Below the pieces are notes generated by a model that saw nothing but the letters and a program-made list of their open reading frames with translations, was not told the DNA's origin and searched no databases. From Pseudomonadota bacterium (lineage in GTDB: Bacteria > Desulfobacterota > Binatia > Binatales > Binataceae), in contig JAJPJA010000042.1 of assembly GCA_021324455.1 (NCBI GenBank), positions 1 through 64,000 on the forward strand: 64,000 bases of DNA, written 5' to 3'. The translations under genes and the position numbers were made by a program. Below are positions 62,660-64,000 of this stretch, in pieces; position 1 is the stretch's first letter, and every line of letters begins with the position of its first letter.

Positions 62660-64000
62660 TCAGGCCGGACCGGTGAAGAACTTCAGCGAACGGTCGGCAA
62701 AGGCGATGAGCGGGGCCCAATACAGGCCGAAGACGATCGTGGCCGCCGCCAGCACGCCCATCAACCCGTAGTTCCACGCCTCGCCCGTCACCGCCGCCTC
62801 GTCCCCGGCGGGCTGATCCAGGAACATCGTCCGGATCGGGCGCAGGTAGTAGTAGAGCGAGACCACGGAGTTGAGAATTCCGACCAGCGCCAGGATATAG
62901 AACTGTCCGCGGATGACGGCGGCGAACAGGTAGAACTTGCCGATAAATCCGACGGTCAGCGGAATCCCGGTCAGGGAGAACAGAAAGATCGCCAGCGCGA
63001 CAGCCGGGACCATCCCGCCGCGCCAGGCCAAACCGCGATAGGCGTCGATATCCTCGCTGCCGGTGGCGTTGGCGACAATCATCACCACCAGAAAGGCGCC
63101 GGCGTCCATCAGGTAGTACGCGATCAGATAGAACATCATCGCGCGGATACCATCATTCGACAGCACCACGAAGCCCATCAGCGCGTAGCCCGCCTGCGCG
63201 ATACTGGAGTAGGCCAGCAGGCGCTTCATGTTGGTCTGCTGCAGCGCCGCCAGATTGCCCAGCGTCATCGTGATCATGCACATCACCAGCAGCAGCTGCG
63301 GCCAGTCCACGCCCGCCAGCGCCTGCCAGTTGCCGTTGGCGGCCAGACGCGAGATGGCGGGATAGAAGAAGCGGGTCAGCAGCGCGAATCCCGCCGCCTT
63401 GGATCCGACCGCAAGATAGGTCGTGATTGGAATCGGCGCGCCGGTATAAACGTCGGGCGCCCACATGTGAAACGGCACCGACGCCACCTTGTAGCCCATC
63501 CCGGCCAGGATCAGCACCAGCGCGATGAACACGCCCAACGATGCTCCCGTACCGCTTTGCGTCAATGCGCCGTTGATCATGCCGAAGCTGAGCGAGCCGG
63601 CGATACCGAAGATCCAGCTCATCCCGTAAATCATGGTGCCCGACGCGACCCCGCCGTAAATCAGGTACTTGAGCGCCGCTTCCTGGGAGCGCCGGTTATG
63701 TTTGAGGAATCCGGTCAGGATGTAGGAGGTGAGACTGACCAGCTCAAGCGACAGATAGGCCATCAGCAGGTTGTCCGCCTCGGCCATCAGGAACATCCCC
63801 AGCGCCGCCGCCAGCAGCACCGCGTAATACTCGCCCTGGTCGCAGCGTTTGACCTCGTCCGACCCGATCGACATCCACACCGCCACCATAGTCGCCAGTG
63901 TGATCAGCAGGCGGAAGTAAAACGAGAAGGAGTCGAACACGATCATCCCGTTGAACATCCGCTCATTGCCGGCGCCGCCGGCCAAAATCAGCACGAAGAC
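62660..64000 (-). CDS. nuoN: NADH-quinone oxidoreductase subunit N (5' partial)
   Basis: 446 residues are visible; the N-terminus lies beyond the window. Multi-pass antiporter-like subunit with Y-L-S-L-E-L-V-S-L-T-S-Y-I-L-T-G, the conserved Glu in T-S-Y region, and P-F-H-M-W-A-P-D-V-Y-T-G-A-P (NuoN signature). Ends in the typical L-K-F-F tail. The rest of the nuo operon is expected upstream on the minus strand. GTG 63994 is an internal codon, not the start. Confidence 0.96.
   Translation of the reverse strand, partial: VFVLILAGGAGNERMFNGMIVFDSFSFYFRLLITLATMVAVWMSIGSDEVKRCDQGEYYAVLLAAALGMFLMAEADNLLMAYLSLELVSLTSYILTGFLKHNRRSQEAALKYLIYGGVASGTMIYGMSWIFGIAGSLSFGMINGALTQSGTGASLGVFIALVLILAGMGYKVASVPFHMWAPDVYTGAPIPITTYLAVGSKAAGFALLTRFFYPAISRLAANGNWQALAGVDWPQLLLVMCMITMTLGNLAALQQTNMKRLLAYSSIAQAGYALMGFVVLSNDGIRAMMFYLIAYYLMDAGAFLVVMIVANATGSEDIDAYRGLAWRGGMVPAVALAIFLFSLTGIPLTVGFIGKFYLFAAVIRGQFYILALVGILNSVVSLYYYLRPIRTMFLDQPAGDEAAVTGEAWNYGLMGVLAAATIVFGLYWAPLIAFADRSLKFFTGPA

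Overview
The window reads as a high-GC, Gram-negative chromosome. Lipoproteins with lipoboxes, a beta-barrel-type outer-membrane protein, M23 and MltG cell-wall enzymes and a nuo operon end all point that way. The CarD-ispD pair, a short EF-Ts and many luciferase-like monooxygenases, SDRs, amidohydrolases and CaiB/BaiF CoA-transferases suggest a lineage once placed in Deltaproteobacteria, most like Candidatus Binatota (Desulfobacterota_B). That placement is inference from gene content; no 16S rRNA or tRNA gene was seen.

Layout. 1-2403: end of a c-type cytochrome, a VOC protein, and two unassigned proteins. 2599-3948: a type II restriction-modification pair with its own promoter and visibly more A/T-rich sequence, an apparent acquired insert. 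4094-15974: housekeeping run leuCD, an RluA-family pseudouridine synthase, rho, rpsB, tsf, pyrH, frr, uppS, cdsA, rseP, tsaB and a DUF465 protein. 16019-22902: ilvN-ilvC, a MITE-like intergenic element, psd-pssA, a GMC oxidoreductase, two small unknowns and ilvA. 22892-27137: TPR lipoprotein, LLM oxidoreductase, Nudix, zinc alcohol dehydrogenase and cupin, closed by a strong intrinsic terminator. 27281-30582: two Ala-rich coiled-coil lipoproteins flanking a groEL that has no groES. 30867-34258: a ferredoxin-membrane fusion protein, rimI, carD and ispD. 34398-37715: cupin-like protein, DsbA-family protein, a 6x15-bp tandem repeat, and a gene with an in-frame UGA that is best read as a selenoprotein. 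38077-47003: Thr-rich lipoprotein and a catabolic cluster. 47016-58297, all minus strand: phosphoesterase, VWA/BatA/DUF58/MoxR module, mltG and ruvX. 58423-62559: M23 peptidase, GDPD, and a Fur-box-preceded operon of cupredoxin, haem-binding protein and outer-membrane protein. 62660-64000: 3' part of nuoN.

How the genes work together. The rho-to-tsaB stretch is translation, RNA and envelope-lipid biosynthesis; psd-pssA supplies phosphatidylethanolamine. leuCD, ilvNC and ilvA make branched-chain amino acids, with ilvB and dxr missing from their customary places. The 38.6-47 kb genes look like oxidation and CoA-activation steps for organic substrates. The Fur-preceded operon is probably an iron-related envelope system.

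The most notable item is the UGA at 36279-36281. It continues the reading frame into a G-C-U-G-S-C motif, a SECIS-like stem-loop lies 17 nt downstream, and an intrinsic terminator sits just past the stop at 37715. Two separate ORFs would be called by a standard annotation pipeline.
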